Translations under genes and position numbers: made by a program
In this document: in pieces, positions 63,723 to 64,000 of the stretch
Numbering within the stretch: position 1 is the stretch's first letter
How the letters are laid out: each line of letters starts with the position of its first letter
The notes under the pieces: model-generated
Told to the model about the DNA's origin: nothing
What the model saw: only the letters and a program-made list of their open reading frames with translations
The model's database searches: none
DNA from: Massilia sp. METH4
Lineage (GTDB): Bacteria > Pseudomonadota > Gammaproteobacteria > Burkholderiales > Burkholderiaceae_D
DNA: 64,000 bases
Assembly (NCBI RefSeq): GCF_037094685.1
Contig: NZ_CP146614.1
Location: forward strand, 6,262,001 to 6,326,000
Reading direction: 5' to 3'

Positions 63723-64000
63723 ATGAATGCCATTCATGGCCTGCCGGCGGCCGGTCCGCTGATCCGGCTGCGCAACGTATCGAAATCCTTCGGTGGCCGC
63801 GTGGCCGCCGTGCGCGACGTATCGCTCGATATCGCCGCCGGCGAGATCTTCGGCATCGCCGGCCGCAGCGGCGCCGGCAAGTCCACGCTGCTGCGCCTGT
63901 TCAACCTGCTGGAACGCCCGGACGCCGGCACGGTCACCGTCGACGGCCAGGAACTCACGCGCCTGGACAAGCGCGCGCTGCGCGCGGCCCGCCAGAACAT
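63723..64000 (+). CDS. MetN-like ABC transporter ATPase (N-terminal part)
   Basis: The first 92 codons of an ABC ATPase cut off by the window end. It shows LIRLRNVSKSFGGRVAAVRD, Walker A GRSGAGKSTLLRLFNLLERP and DGQELTRLDKRALRAARQN, the pattern of MetN, which powers methionine or related sulfur-compound uptake. It starts nine bases after the SfnB/DszC-like gene, so the transporter is likely in the same operon and may carry that enzyme's substrate. Which compound is moved cannot be told. Confidence 0.85.
   Translation, partial: MNAIHGLPAAGPLIRLRNVSKSFGGRVAAVRDVSLDIAAGEIFGIAGRSGAGKSTLLRLFNLLERPDAGTVTVDGQELTRLDKRALRAARQN

Overview
The window is about 64 kb of high-GC chromosomal DNA. The gene content points to a motile betaproteobacterium of the Oxalobacteraceae, most like Massilia and its relatives (Duganella, Pseudoduganella). 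The evidence is a small DUF3460 protein, a flgKL end, a PEP-CTERM gene, a recCBD operon, an ssuEADCB operon and many multidomain c-di-GMP and histidine-kinase proteins. Genus is an inference from gene content, not from a marker gene. I saw no rRNA, no convincing tRNA, no CRISPR array and no intact insertion sequence.

Layout. Bases 1-2700 hold the end of flgK, flgL and an unrecognised flagellar-neighbour gene. Bases 2800-10200 hold a PAS-GGDEF-EAL protein, small proteins, a MepK-like peptidase, a degenerate EAL protein, a YafJ-type amidotransferase, a PP2C-like phosphatase and a GNAT acetyltransferase. Bases 10400-16800 hold a sulfate-binding protein followed by an array of terminator-like repeats, a PBP7-type endopeptidase with a basic tail, a GH106 rhamnosidase, a VOC protein and a PEP-CTERM gene broken by a stop codon. 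Bases 17100-26100 are the recC-recB-recD operon, with ATGA overlaps between genes. Bases 26200-33900 hold a CHASE hybrid kinase, a PHP/CehA-type metallohydrolase, a MOSC protein, an aquaporin-like channel and uridine kinase. Bases 34100-35050 are an AT-richer scar with an unknown secreted protein and an MFS/IS5 chimera. Bases 35200-39800 hold a purine permease, exonuclease III and a prolyl oligopeptidase.

Bases 40063-47730 form a compact signalling operon: a response regulator with GGDEF-EAL, a 1641-residue hybrid kinase with six near-identical HAMP-type repeats and three receiver domains, and a CheR-like protein with a worn SAM site. A chemoreceptor behind a near-consensus FliA promoter follows. 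It has strong minus-strand terminator hairpins on both sides, which suggest undescribed small RNAs. Bases 50377-57580 hold a YceI lipoprotein with an apparent AUA start, an HD hydrolase, a lone receiver protein flanked by two DnaA-box modules of identical internal spacing, a split chromate transporter, DoxX, an amidohydrolase and a second YceI. Bases 57973-64000 are a sulfur-scavenging region: ssuEADCB, a divergent SfnB/DszC-like monooxygenase and the start of a MetN-like ABC ATPase.

The unexplained structure is mostly in the non-coding DNA. It includes an array of covarying palindromes (5830-6158), four 52-bp terminator-like repeats (11449-11667), two dispersed palindrome families, the paired DnaA-box modules (51893-52025 and 53017-53149) and the candidate minus-strand RNAs near 47.8 and 50.3 kb.
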